From NCBI GenBank assembly GCA_035283065.1, contig DATEUP010000175.1, positions 1 to 15,327 on the forward strand: DNA of 15,327 nt, written 5' to 3'. Every line of letters begins with the position of its first letter. Position 1 is the stretch's first letter. Origin of the DNA: DATEUP01 sp035283065. GTDB lineage: Archaea; Thermoplasmatota; DTKX01; DATEUP01. A program made the position numbers and the translations under genes. Positions 1 through 7,684 of this stretch are shown here, piece after piece. A model generated the notes under the pieces. It was not told where the DNA came from and searched no databases. It worked only from the letters and a program-made list of their open reading frames with translations.

Positions 1-724
1 CCGCCGCGCAAAACGCCGAGGCGACGTTCCACCGGGTCCACTCGTCCGGTGCCTTTGCCCAGCGCGCGAGGCGCCGGAGCGTCGGAGCGGGCGCGGCGCG
101 GAGCAGGCCGTCCCCGACGGCGAAGGCCCCAAAGTTGCGCCGCACGTATTCGTCGGAGTCGGAGGCAAGGGGCTCGAGGAGGTCGAGGAGGGCCTCGGCA
201 TGCTCGGGGATGATCCTGGCAGCGAGCTTCACGGCGACGACCGCCGCGCGCCGGCGGTTCGCGGAGCGCGAAGCGGCCCACGACCTCAGCACAACGAGGA
301 AGGCGGCCGGCTGGCGCACGAGGAGGCGCGAGAGGACGGCCGCAGCGGTCTCGCGCACCTCCCAGTTCTCATCCTCTGCGCAGACCTGGAGGACGCCAAG
401 AACCTCGGCGGGCCGTTTGCCAAAAGCGTCCGCATGGAGCGCGCAAAGCTGCGCGGCAAACTGCTTGGCGATCGGCTCGTCGCGCCTGGCAAGCTCGACG
501 GCCCACCTGATTGCCGCGTCGCCGTCTTCAAGTTCGGCCTCCGCGACCTTGTAGAGGGCGAACTTGTGGGCGCCGCGGATCGAGCCCGCGTGCGGCGTGA
601 CAAGGGGCGTAAGTGCCCGCATGAGGGCGTCGGCGTCCCGCGCGCGGACCGCCGGTGCGACCTTGTAAGGAATAAGGAGGGAGCGGGGTGCCGGCGGACG
701 GCGGGTGGCAGGCCCTGCGGGCAT
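1..724 (-). CDS. HEAT-repeat protein, DNA alkylation repair (AlkC/AlkD)-like, partial
   Basis: At least 241 residues are visible and the C-terminus runs off the left edge. Reading back from the ATG at 722-724 gives an open frame of amphipathic helical pairs. Recognisable stretches are 'DENWEVRETAAAVLSRLL', 'SRSANRRRAAVVAVKLAAR' and 'SDSDEYVRRNFGAFAVGDGL', each with the W/Y-x-VR-(E/R) turn typical of HEAT repeats in the AlkC/AlkD family. Known members bind DNA and excise alkylated bases. I could not assign the catalytic acidic and aromatic residues, so glycosylase activity is only inferred and a generic HEAT scaffold is possible. The gene lies 30 bp downstream of the surface-protein stop on the same strand. 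A CTTAAG element about 27 bp before the ATG could give it its own leaderless promoter. Strong arginine and alanine bias matches the rest of the window. Confidence 0.75.
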   Translation of the reverse strand, partial: MPAGPATRRPPAPRSLLIPYKVAPAVRARDADALMRALTPLVTPHAGSIRGAHKFALYKVAEAELEDGDAAIRWAVELARRDEPIAKQFAAQLCALHADAFGKRPAEVLGVLQVCAEDENWEVRETAAAVLSRLLVRQPAAFLVVLRSWAASRSANRRRAAVVAVKLAARIIPEHAEALLDLLEPLASDSDEYVRRNFGAFAVGDGLLRAAPAPTLRRLARWAKAPDEWTRWNVASAFCAA

Positions 725-748
725 CGCCCCTTTGAAGGGCGCTCCCCC

Positions 749-754
749 CTTAAG
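749..754 (-). promoter_or_regulatory. possible TATA-like element of the HEAT-repeat gene
   Basis: CTTAAG is centred about 27 bp upstream of the ATG at 724, the distance expected for an archaeal leaderless promoter, and touches the stop codon of the upstream gene. The hexamer is a palindrome and short, so this rests mainly on spacing. Confidence 0.3.
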
Positions 755-3700
755 TCAACCTTCGCCGCCGCCCATGAGGGGTGGCTCGAACTCCTGGTCA
801 GGGGGCGCCTTCGTCTTGCGCTTCGAGCGCGCGCGCATGAAGAGCGCACCCCCCGCGGCCGCTCCGATGACCGCGCCAAAGAGGAGGAGCGCGCCGAGGT
901 CGCCGCCCGGGAAATCCGCGAAGAAGCTGCCGCCCGCAAGGTCCATCCGCAGGGCGCTCGAGTTCGAATTGCCGGCGGTGTCGGTCATCACGACGGTCAC
1001 CGTGACGCCGCCGACCGCGAGGAAGCGGTGGGTGACGCGCGAGCCCGAAGCGACTTCGCCGTCGCCGAATTGCCAGGTGTACGTGAGGGGCGTGCTGAAG
1101 TCCTCGCCCACCACCTCGAACACGACTTCATCCCTCACCGTGGCCGGGACGACGATGTTCTCGCCGGCGGCGATCTCCTGCGGTTCGCGGCCGGGGACGA
1201 TGACGCGCAGCACGACGAGCCGCGGGCCGTTGCGGTCGCGCACGTCAAGGGCGACAGTGGTGTTCCCGCAATTTGCCGTGGCGTCGCAGAGGCGCAGGGT
1301 GACGTTGTGGAGGCCGGAGCCTACAAAGGTCGTGGTGAGCGCGGGCCAGGCCGTGCTGTTGTGGACCTGGCCATCATCGACCCATGACCAAAGGGCCGTC
1401 GACGTGTTGAGGCCCGCGGGGTCGCGCGATTGGGACGCGTCAAGGGTAAAGGGGAATCCGAGGTCGGGCTGCCTTGAAAACCCGAACTCAACGTCCGGGG
1501 GCTGCGTGTCAAAGGCGACGAAGTTCGCGCTTGCAAAGGCCGTGTTGCCGGCTCGGTCGCGCAGGGTAATCGAGAGGAGGAACACGCCGAGCTGGTCGAC
1601 CGGCACCACGAACGAGAGGGACGGCGACGAGCCCGTGAGGTGGAGGCCCGAAGGCCCCGCGAGGTCCCAAAGGACCTGCGCCCCCGCGGGGAACTGGGGG
1701 TCGTTGTCGCTTGCCCCCACGAGGGAGACGGAGAGATTCGAGCCGAGCTCGGGCGCGCCGAGGGCGACGGACCCGGCCGAGGGCGCCACGCGGTCGCGCA
1801 CGAAGACGGTGAACGCGTACTCGTCGACGGCGCCGAAGCTGCCGACCACGCTGAGGTGCACGGAGAAGTTGCCGGTGAGGTTCGGCGACCAGAGGAAGAG
1901 GGAGCCGGAGCCCGTGTCGTTGGCAAGGGGGACGTCGATGATCCAGTAGACCTCGCCGAGGAGGATGTCGTCGAAGGACGCAGAGGCGTTGAGGGGCCCC
2001 GGGAGGCCGACGTTGAAGACCGGGGGGGGCACGACCACGGCGGCGGGCCCGTTGTCGCGCCGGGCGACGAGGGGCTTGGCGTCCTGGCCCGTGCCGTCCG
2101 AGAGGTTGTAGGGCACGTCGAAGAAGGCGTCGCCGTTGACGTTCGGCGCCACGAAGCCCGACCAGAAGTTCCCGAGGCCGGGCTCGAAGAAGAGGAAACT
2201 CGGCGAGGCGGGTGCGGAGGCGTGCGGCCCCGTGTTGTCGATGAAGGAGTTGCGCGAGGCGCTGCCGGTCGTGTTGCGGGCCAGGAGCCCGAAGGAGGCC
2301 GAGCGGCTGAAGGCCGAGTCGACGGCCGTGGCGCCCGCGCAGTCCGTCATCAAAAGCCCGGTCCCGGAGAGGTCGGTGACGAGGTTTTCAATGAGGGCGC
2401 CCTGGACGCGCGTGAGGTTCACGGCGGCCCCGGCCGCGGTAATCGCGGCCGAGCGCACCGTCACATTCGAGGCGCCCACGACGCGGATGCCGTCGCCGCC
2501 CTCGGCTTCGATGCGGATGTGGTCGAGCAGGATGTCCTGCGCCGAGGCGAAGAAGGCGCCCGACTGGACGACGATGCCTTCGCCGACGCCGCGCGCGGTG
2601 AACTGCCGCACGGTGAGCCCCCTCGTGCCAAGGGCCGTGAGCCCCACGTCGGCGCCCTCGACGAGGACGCGCTCGACGCGCACGTTCGAGGAGCCGAGGA
2701 TGTAGACCCCAACGCCCCCGAGCCGCATGTCCGTGAGGTTTGCGCCGCTCACCGACGAGATCACCACAAGCCCGGCGTCGTCGAAGGCGCCGACCTCGAC
2801 GCCCGCGGCGTTCGCGATCCAGAGGAAGGGCTTGCCCTCCAACGTGTTCGAGCGGTCGGCGTCGGCCGTCGGAGGGGCGCTTTCGGGACCAAAGGCGAGC
2901 GCCTTCGCGCAGGAGGTGAGGAGGTTGCCGCGCAGCAGCGCGTTCGTCACGTTGTTGAAAAAGAGGCACGCGCCGCCGGGCGAGGTCAGCCGGTTCGAGC
3001 CGAGGAACGCCGCGGACGACGCGTCGAGGCTGAGCGCACGCAGGGTCCCCTCGAGGCGGCTGTCGCGAAGGCTTAGGCGCGCCGTGCCGCTCTGCTCGAA
3101 GGCCGCGCCGCCCGTGCTCGTGAGCGTCGCGTTGTGGAAGAGGAGGTCGGCGGAGCCCGCGCCTGTGACCGACGCGCCGGTTGAGGCGATGGTGAGGGGC
3201 CCGAGCACGGAGGCGCGAAGGAGGTCCGTCCGGATCCCGACCGTCACATTCGTGGCGGCGACCCTCGAGACGGCGGCGCCGGGGACTGGAGCCTGGAACC
3301 AGAGGCCTCCGCCGGTGAAGTTTGAGAGGGTCACATTGTCGACGAGGATATCCGCCGCGCCCCGTTCGATGAGACCCCACCCCGACCCCGACATCGTGGA
3401 ATCCTTGAGCAGCAGCGAGGCCGTGTCGTTCGTCGCCACGCACCAGGTCACGCACCCCGCGAACTCGGCAAACTGCGCGTCGAGGGTCGCGATGCCGAGC
3501 ATCGTGACGGCGGCGTCGGCGTCGAGGATGCGCGCGTGGCGGATCGTGAGCTCGGACCCGTTCTGGAGGACGAAGCCGCCCCACGTCGAGCTGTTCCCGC
3601 CCACGCGAGCGCGCACGACGGCCGGCCCGAGCCCCGAGCTTGTCGCGGAGACCGCGCCGCCGTCGCCGATGATGCGGGCGCCGTTGTCGACCTGGAGGTC

Positions 3701-3940
3701 GACGCCGTCGCTGATGAGGACGAAGCCGCCGGGAAGGACGTGGAAGTCGTGGTCGAGGATGTACGGGGACCCGCCGACCTCGAGGATCAGGAGCGTCGAG
3801 GTCGTCGAGTTCGTGATGACCGTGTCGGCAGAAACGGGGCCGGCCGCGAGCCACAGGGCGGCAAGTCCGACGAGCCCCAGCGTGGCGGGGATTAGAACAC
3901 CACCGGGTGTCCGGGAGTCGCGCTCGCCCTGTGGCGCCAT
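755..3940 (-). CDS. Secreted, membrane-anchored surface protein: NosD-like beta-helix plus PKD/Ig-like domains
   Basis: 1061 residues. Residues 1-38 form a signal peptide (basic start, hydrophobic stretch at 15-33, cleavage likely after PVSA). Residues about 40-570 are short repeating strands rich in N-V-T, G-S and D-N turns, as in right-handed parallel beta-helices. Residues 590-624 carry the NosD-type ending (GNFWSG, then VNGDAFFDVPYN, then KPL). Three Ig/PKD-like domains follow: about 640-718, 720-900 (probably two units) and 905-1002. The last has the PKD signature WQFGDG, then HRF, then VTVVMTDTAGN. A transmembrane helix spans about 1013-1035, followed by a basic stop (RARSKRKTK) and a short acidic tail, so the protein is anchored with its bulk outside. 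Many N-x-S/T sequons suggest N-glycosylation, and scattered Cys pairs (163/167, 885/891) could form disulfides. The ligand is unknown; glycan binding or S-layer-associated adhesion is a family-level guess. The ATG fits a TATA-like box 26 bp upstream. Confidence 0.9.
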   Translation of the reverse strand: MAPQGERDSRTPGGVLIPATLGLVGLAALWLAAGPVSADTVITNSTTSTLLILEVGGSPYILDHDFHVLPGGFVLISDGVDLQVDNGARIIGDGGAVSATSSGLGPAVVRARVGGNSSTWGGFVLQNGSELTIRHARILDADAAVTMLGIATLDAQFAEFAGCVTWCVATNDTASLLLKDSTMSGSGWGLIERGAADILVDNVTLSNFTGGGLWFQAPVPGAAVSRVAATNVTVGIRTDLLRASVLGPLTIASTGASVTGAGSADLLFHNATLTSTGGAAFEQSGTARLSLRDSRLEGTLRALSLDASSAAFLGSNRLTSPGGACLFFNNVTNALLRGNLLTSCAKALAFGPESAPPTADADRSNTLEGKPFLWIANAAGVEVGAFDDAGLVVISSVSGANLTDMRLGGVGVYILGSSNVRVERVLVEGADVGLTALGTRGLTVRQFTARGVGEGIVVQSGAFFASAQDILLDHIRIEAEGGDGIRVVGASNVTVRSAAITAAGAAVNLTRVQGALIENLVTDLSGTGLLMTDCAGATAVDSAFSRSASFGLLARNTTGSASRNSFIDNTGPHASAPASPSFLFFEPGLGNFWSGFVAPNVNGDAFFDVPYNLSDGTGQDAKPLVARRDNGPAAVVVPPPVFNVGLPGPLNASASFDDILLGEVYWIIDVPLANDTGSGSLFLWSPNLTGNFSVHLSVVGSFGAVDEYAFTVFVRDRVAPSAGSVALGAPELGSNLSVSLVGASDNDPQFPAGAQVLWDLAGPSGLHLTGSSPSLSFVVPVDQLGVFLLSITLRDRAGNTAFASANFVAFDTQPPDVEFGFSRQPDLGFPFTLDASQSRDPAGLNTSTALWSWVDDGQVHNSTAWPALTTTFVGSGLHNVTLRLCDATANCGNTTVALDVRDRNGPRLVVLRVIVPGREPQEIAAGENIVVPATVRDEVVFEVVGEDFSTPLTYTWQFGDGEVASGSRVTHRFLAVGGVTVTVVMTDTAGNSNSSALRMDLAGGSFFADFPGGDLGALLLFGAVIGAAAGGALFMRARSKRKTKAPPDQEFEPPLMGGGEG

Positions 3941-3962
3941 CGCGCCAAGACCCCTGGCTGGG

Positions 3963-3970
3963 CTTTTAAG
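3963..3970 (-). promoter_or_regulatory. TATA-like box of the surface-protein gene
   Basis: On the minus strand this reads CTTAAAAG, an AT-only core in very GC-rich surroundings. It is centred about 26 bp upstream of the ATG at 3940, so transcription would start at or next to the start codon. There is no Shine-Dalgarno sequence before that ATG, which agrees with a leaderless mRNA. Confidence 0.6.
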
Positions 3971-4003
3971 AGTAGGGGGGTGGGACGCCCGAAAGCGCTG
4001 GGG

Positions 4004-4684
4004 TCAGTGGGCGGCGTGCCCGTTCTCGATCGGGGGGAGCCAATCGAGCAGCTTGTTGAGGTCGTCGAGACGTTCGGCCGGCTTCGTCGCGGTGACCTTG
4101 GGTGGGCCGGGCGGGCTGTAGAGGACGGTCGCCACACCGGCGGCTTTGCCTGCGCCCATGTCGGCCTCGCCGTCGCCGACGATGATCGCGTCGGAGGGCT
4201 TCATCCCGAACTTGGCAAGGGCCTTGTGCACGGGGATCGGAGAGGGCTTCACGGGGTCGCCGTTGTTCCTGCCCACGACGAGCTCGATCGGCGGGAAGCC
4301 GAAGCGCTTCAGGGCCTCGGCAATCGAGCGGGGGTTGTTGTTCGAGACGATGGCGATCTTGTAGCCGCGCCGGATGAGTTCGCCCACGACCTCGGGGGCG
4401 TGGGGGAGGGCGTGGGAGTTCTCGAGCGCGCCGTTTTCCGTGTCCTCGACGAGCTTGAACGCCTCGTTGCGGAACGCGGTGGCTTCGTGCACCTTCCCTT
4501 CGTCATTGAGGGCCTTGAACGCCTGCCCGATCCCGCGAAGGACCCACTTCTCGTCGAAGGGGACGCCGTACTTGGAGGCGACGGCCTCTACGTTGACGCG
4601 GAGCGCCTCCCAGTCGGCCCCCAGGTGGATGAGGGTCTGGTCAAAGTCGAAGAGAACGACCTTGACGGCCTTGGGGAGGGGCAC
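4004..4684 (-). CDS. HAD-superfamily hydrolase (phosphoglycolate phosphatase-like)
   Basis: 226 residues with all four HAD motifs. Motif I is DFDQT at 13-17 (nucleophile D13, acid/base D15). Motif II is IVSNNN with S114. Motif III is K146 in the GDPVKPSP loop. Motif IV is GDGEADMGAG with D171 and D175. Residues about 20-95 between motifs I and II form an alpha-helical C1 cap, as in Gph/PGP-type phosphatases of subfamily I. It should be a cytosolic Mg-dependent phosphomonoesterase; the substrate cannot be told from sequence. Motif I has Q in place of the common G (DFDGT), a tolerated variant. The start is GTG at 4682-4684, because an in-frame TAG lies seven codons upstream and the next Met is internal. 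The gene is 102 bp downstream of the DUF35 gene and 63 bp upstream of the surface-protein gene, all on one strand, with no obvious functional link. Confidence 0.9.
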   Translation of the reverse strand: MPLPKAVKVVLFDFDQTLIHLGADWEALRVNVEAVASKYGVPFDEKWVLRGIGQAFKALNDEGKVHEATAFRNEAFKLVEDTENGALENSHALPHAPEVVGELIRRGYKIAIVSNNNPRSIAEALKRFGFPPIELVVGRNNGDPVKPSPIPVHKALAKFGMKPSDAIIVGDGEADMGAGKAAGVATVLYSPPGPPKVTATKPAERLDDLNKLLDWLPPIENGHAAH

Positions 4685-4703
4685 AGGGCGGGCTAACGGG
4701 GTC

Positions 4704-4710
4704 TAGTATC
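4704..4710 (-). promoter_or_regulatory. weak TATA-like element of the HAD hydrolase gene
   Basis: GATACTA on the minus strand is centred about 23 bp before the GTG start. It is the only AT-rich patch in the 102-bp gap after the DUF35 gene. The match is poor and the spacing slightly short. Confidence 0.3.
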
Positions 4711-4786
4711 TGAACATGTCGGGCGCAGTGGCGGGGAAAGTGACGCCTGCCCGAGGGGCGAAGGGGGCGACCCGCGCCGGGGAGGA

Positions 4787-5389
4787 CTACTGGGACTGGG
4801 CCCGGCCTGGGGCCTTCCGACCGGCCAGGGTCTTCCTCGGCACCTTCCGCCCCTCGCCCACCTCGGTAAGGACAAAGTACACGTCCGTCGGCGAGATCTT
4901 CGCCTTCCTCAGGAATTTGAGCTTCACCTTCTGCCCGATCCACGAGAGGTCGGGCTTCTCCGGGTCGACGCCGAAGAGGCGCCCGAGGAAGAGCGTGTCG
5001 ACCCCCGGCCACTCGATCATGACGAGCACGTAGGGGCACTGGTCGAGGAAGGCCTCGGAGCCGAAGTAGCACACGGTGAACGAGTGGATGACGGCTTCCT
5101 TGGGGAGCTCGACCCACTTCATCTTCGTGCCGCACTTCATGCAGTGGCCGCGCGGCGTGCCGGGCGCCCACTTGCACCGCGGGCACCTCGTGGAAAGGAA
5201 CCGGCCGTTCGTGAGCCCCGCGAAGAAGGGCGAGTCCTGGCCGTAGGAGTGCACGTAGACGATGTTGTAGGGCTGCTTGACCACGAGCGGCGACATCTTG
5301 TCGAGCCCCGCCAGGTCGAGGGGCATCGGGATGCGGAAGACCTGGCCGGCCTCCATTGTCTCTTCGACCTTGGTGGGGAGCTTCGCCAT
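4787..5389 (-). CDS. DUF35 Zn-ribbon / OB-fold acyl-CoA-binding partner protein
   Basis: 200 residues. An N-terminal helical segment (1-65) is followed by a rubredoxin-like zinc ribbon with C69-x2-C72 and C83-x2-C86, then an OB-fold (about 95-176), then a basic tail. This is the ChsH2/DUF35 architecture. Known members bind the CoA moiety and bridge thiolase-fold enzymes: the archaeal thiolase/HMG-CoA synthase complex, and the Ltp2 aldolase/ChsH2 complex of steroid degradation. Its gene starts one base after the stop of the thiolase-like gene (TGA-A-ATG), with a strong Shine-Dalgarno inside the upstream gene, so the two are co-translated and the products very likely form one complex. Residues 30-65 (VKQPYNIVYVHSYGQDSPFF) resemble the substrate-facing N-terminal part of these proteins. 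The metabolic role depends on what the partner does. Confidence 0.9.
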   Translation of the reverse strand: MAKLPTKVEETMEAGQVFRIPMPLDLAGLDKMSPLVVKQPYNIVYVHSYGQDSPFFAGLTNGRFLSTRCPRCKWAPGTPRGHCMKCGTKMKWVELPKEAVIHSFTVCYFGSEAFLDQCPYVLVMIEWPGVDTLFLGRLFGVDPEKPDLSWIGQKVKLKFLRKAKISPTDVYFVLTEVGEGRKVPRKTLAGRKAPGRAQSQ

Positions 5390-5390
5390 T

Positions 5391-6704
5391 TCAGTGCCTC
5401 CTTTCGAGGACGCTTACGGTCACATAGGTCCCCGTCCCCGCATGGCTGTGGATGAGGCCGCGCTCAGCGCGGGGAACCTGGAGCTTGCTGTTGCCGAGGT
5501 GCTGCTTGATGCGCCCCTGGAGCTGCCAGAAGGCGAAGACGGCTTGCATGAGCCCGGTAGCCCCGACGGGGTGGCCGCACGCCAGCAGCCCGCCCGAGGG
5601 GTTGACGGGGATCTGCCCCGGCTCGTCGGTGAACTCAAGGCCGTAGTCGACGCCCTTGAGGAAGGGCGCCCCAGACTCGACGAAACGGCCGCCGTCGCCG
5701 TACTTGCAAAGGCCCATGTCCTCGTACGTCTGGATTTCCGAGGACGTGTACGCGTCGTGGAGCTCGATGAACGAGATGTCGTTCTTGGGGTCGGAGATCT
5801 TCGCCATTTCGTAGGCTTCCTTCGAGGCCTGCCGCCCCGCGCGGAAGCTGTGGATCCCGGGGTAGGCGAGCTTGCCGCCCTTGAACTTCGTCCCCACGTA
5901 GTCGGACGCCTTCTCGTGCGGCAGGAGGATGACGTCGCCGTGGGGGCGGTCCGCCATGCGCATGGCGTCCGTTCCGCAGCCGACACCCGTGACTTCGACC
6001 GGCCGGTCCGAGAGCCTCCAGGCGGTGTCCTCGTCGCAGAGGATCGCGACGGCGGCACCATCGGACATGGCGCAGATGTCGAGGCGCGTGAGCGGCCATG
6101 CGACCATGGGGCTGTTGCGCACGTCGGCGACCGTGAGCTTGGCCGCCTGCTGCGCGTAGGGGTTGTACATCGCGTTCATGTGGTTCTTGATCGAGACCTT
6201 CGCGAGCTGCTCGACGGTCGTGCCGTACTCGTACATGTGGCGCGCGACCATCATCGCGTAGTAGCCGCTGTAAAAGCCGCCTACGGGGTAGTCGAAGGAC
6301 ACATCCGAGGCAAGCGCGATGAACTCGTTGCCTTTCCAGGTCTCGACGCTCGACATGGTCTCCCAGCCGTAGACGACGCACACGTCGTAGCGCCCGGAGG
6401 CCACGCCCTCCCATCCGGCCTGGAACGAGAGGCCGCCCGTGGCGCCCCCGCCCTCCACGCGCTTCGAGGACTTCGGGATGAAGCGCAGGTAGTCCTGGAT
6501 CATCGCGCCGGCTTTGAGCTGGCGCATGAAGTGGTCGGAGAAGTACGAGCCTACAGTGCCGTCGACGTCCTTGTCCTTCATCTTGGGGACGTCTTTGCGA
6601 GCGTAGTCGTAGGCTTCCTTGACCATCGGCTGGAAGGTCACGTCCGGGCGCGCTTTCGCGAACTTGCTCACGCCGCCAGCTACCATGAAAACCTTGTCGC
6701 CCAC
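5391..6704 (-). CDS. Thiolase-fold (SCP2/archaeal acetyl-CoA acetyltransferase-like) enzyme lacking the nucleophilic Cys
   Basis: 437 residues across the full thiolase fold. Family landmarks are VFMVAGGVSKF at the N-terminus, ELHDAYTSSEI (H316), the NPSGGLLACGHPVGATG loop (368-384, H378) and a C-terminal SHAGTGTYVTVSVL. At residues 83-91, where thiolases read V-E-x-x-C-A-S/T-G-G, this protein has VEGGGATGG; I checked the codons on the minus strand (GGC GGG GGC GCC). The Cys that forms the acyl-enzyme is therefore Gly87, so classical thiolysis or Claisen condensation is doubtful. Cys-less thiolase homologues paired with DUF35 proteins include the Ltp2 retro-aldolase, so a CoA-ester aldolase role is possible. 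It is encoded one base before the DUF35 gene. No HMG-CoA synthase gene is in the window, although that enzyme usually accompanies the archaeal thiolase/DUF35 pair. I chose the GTG at 6702-6704 because it keeps the first beta-strand; an ATG six codons in would cut it. Confidence 0.88.
   Translation of the reverse strand: MGDKVFMVAGGVSKFAKARPDVTFQPMVKEAYDYARKDVPKMKDKDVDGTVGSYFSDHFMRQLKAGAMIQDYLRFIPKSSKRVEGGGATGGLSFQAGWEGVASGRYDVCVVYGWETMSSVETWKGNEFIALASDVSFDYPVGGFYSGYYAMMVARHMYEYGTTVEQLAKVSIKNHMNAMYNPYAQQAAKLTVADVRNSPMVAWPLTRLDICAMSDGAAVAILCDEDTAWRLSDRPVEVTGVGCGTDAMRMADRPHGDVILLPHEKASDYVGTKFKGGKLAYPGIHSFRAGRQASKEAYEMAKISDPKNDISFIELHDAYTSSEIQTYEDMGLCKYGDGGRFVESGAPFLKGVDYGLEFTDEPGQIPVNPSGGLLACGHPVGATGLMQAVFAFWQLQGRIKQHLGNSKLQVPRAERGLIHSHAGTGTYVTVSVLERRH
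5397..5404 (-). promoter_or_regulatory. Shine-Dalgarno sequence of the DUF35 gene
   Basis: AAAGGAGG on the minus strand ends 7 nt before the ATG at 5389 and lies within the last codons of the thiolase-like gene. It supports translational coupling and contrasts with the SD-less first genes of transcription units in this window. Confidence 0.75.
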
Positions 6705-6741
6705 GCGTTCACGCTCGAAGTGGGGGGAAATCGTCCGACGG

Positions 6742-6749
6742 GTATTAAG
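6742..6749 (-). promoter_or_regulatory. TATA-like box upstream of the thiolase-like/DUF35 operon
   Basis: CTTAATAC on the minus strand is centred about 41 bp before the GTG start, predicting a transcript start near 6718-6720 and a leader of about 15 nt. It is the only AT-rich element in the 100-bp gap after the ASCH gene. Confidence 0.45.
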
Positions 6750-6804
6750 CCATCGCGCCGGCGGTGTCGAGTGCCTTCCATCGCGGCTACCGCTCGCCCG
6801 CCCT

Positions 6805-7218
6805 TTATCGCTTAAGGGCCCTTTCTATCCGGCGACTTGTCGATGCGTGCAAGTAGACGAAACTCTGAGGCGCCGCAAAGCCGCGAGTAACCGATCTCGG
6901 GTCGACCGGTGCTCGTGCCTTGAGCACCTTTCTGATTTCAATGCAGGTCGCGGCGGATGAACCGGCAAAGTACTTGAAGAACGCAGCCCGAGTAATTCCG
7001 GCCACCCGGCGATAACGTTTCCAAGCCTTGGCGGGGGGGAGGCGGATGACCACCCCTACGACGAACATCCCGACGATTCCGCGGCGTGACCGGGTCTCGT
7101 AAATGAAGACCTTGTCCACGGTCCGTCTGAAAAGATGCTTCCTGAATTCGACTCGTTTCTTTCCGGCCCAGATTGCGGAGGCGAACTCCGGCCTAATCGA
7201 CAGGAGTACGCTTGTCAC
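6805..7218 (-). CDS. ASCH-domain protein (PUA-like fold)
   Basis: 137 residues, essentially one ASCH domain. It begins with LLSIRPEFASAIWAGKKRVEFRK (5-27), including the family's G-x-K-x-x-E motif (G19, K21, E24). A VDKVFIYETRSRRGIVGMFVV strand pair (34-54) and a GITRAAFFKYFAG helix (74-86) follow, as in archaeal ASCH proteins. ASCH domains are PUA-like and are thought to bind RNA or modified nucleotides; a few bacterial members act as nucleases or amidohydrolases. The target here is unknown. The start is GTG at 7216-7218; no better upstream Met exists and the domain starts at residue 4. The gene lies 76 bp downstream of the RelE-like toxin on the same strand, so it may be a third gene of that transcription unit. 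Very high Arg/Lys content fits RNA binding. Confidence 0.7.
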   Translation of the reverse strand: MTSVLLSIRPEFASAIWAGKKRVEFRKHLFRRTVDKVFIYETRSRRGIVGMFVVGVVIRLPPAKAWKRYRRVAGITRAAFFKYFAGSSAATCIEIRKVLKARAPVDPRSVTRGFAAPQSFVYLHASTSRRIERALKR

Positions 7219-7294
7219 GGTCGAGGGTCCCCTTCAGCACCAGCGAATCCCTTGAGGCCCCCTGCGCTCTCCGGCCATGCACAGGCGGCCTCCC

Positions 7295-7675
7295 CTACCT
7301 CTTGCCGTAGCCGCTCTGGCGGATGTACTCCTCGTGGCTCCATAAATACAACACCCACACGCGGGCGCCGCCCGCTTCTCCAACAAGGGAGTAGTAGCCA
7401 CGCCACCGGTCGGCGAGCTCAAATCGGAAAAGGTTGGGGACCTCACGACCGTAATCCCGTTTCAGGTCGCCCGGCCAGCGATCATGTGCGACCGGATCTC
7501 CGGCGAGGAGTGGATTGGATTTCGCCCTGAACTCAAAGGTACGGAGGCTCTTGATACGTGCGGCGGCGCCCCGCCGCTCCGCTTCCGACGATGTCGGCGA
7601 GAGGTTTTCCCATGACTTTTTCACGGCAGCCGCGAGAGGCGCGTAGTCGACCCCGAGGAGTTTCGGTTTGGCCAT
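7295..7675 (-). CDS. RelE/ParE-like toxin of a type II toxin-antitoxin pair
   Basis: 126 residues. After a helical N-terminal half, residues 68-118 read PGDLKRDYG, then NLFRFELADRWRGYYSLVG, then ARVWVLYLWSHEEYIR. This is the RelE-type beta-sheet with the closing 'v.il.i..H..Y' strand and helix. Basic and aromatic residues that could contact RNA are K72, R84, R90, R92, Y94, Y95, H114 and Y117. Known RelE toxins cleave mRNA in the ribosome, whereas ParE relatives inhibit gyrase; which applies is not clear from sequence. The gene starts 9 bp after the winged-helix gene, the antitoxin-then-toxin order usual for such pairs. I chose the ATG at 7673-7675 because it is the first start after the upstream stop. 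The N-terminal 60 residues are longer than in minimal RelE proteins. Confidence 0.65.
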   Translation of the reverse strand: MAKPKLLGVDYAPLAAAVKKSWENLSPTSSEAERRGAAARIKSLRTFEFRAKSNPLLAGDPVAHDRWPGDLKRDYGREVPNLFRFELADRWRGYYSLVGEAGGARVWVLYLWSHEEYIRQSGYGKR

Positions 7676-7684
7676 TGGGACGCC

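Noticed and set aside
721..745. CCCTT/AAGGG inverted repeat between the surface-protein and HEAT genes as a terminator
   Set aside because: The arms leave only a two-base loop, and no U tract follows; a stable hairpin is unlikely.
200..1387. Long plus-strand open frame opposite the HEAT gene and the end of the surface-protein gene
   Set aside because: Low-complexity Arg/Gly/Ala-rich translation with no domain. The minus-strand frames beneath it have clear signal, domain and anchor structure. Long antisense frames are expected at this GC content.
1640..3076. 478-codon plus-strand open frame
   Set aside because: Antisense shadow of the beta-helix region. Composition is dominated by R, G, E, V with no recognisable fold.
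5277..6815. 512-codon plus-strand open frame opposite the thiolase-like gene
   Set aside because: The minus strand carries a complete thiolase fold and a coupled DUF35 gene. The plus frame has no domain and reads as reverse-complement codon shadow.
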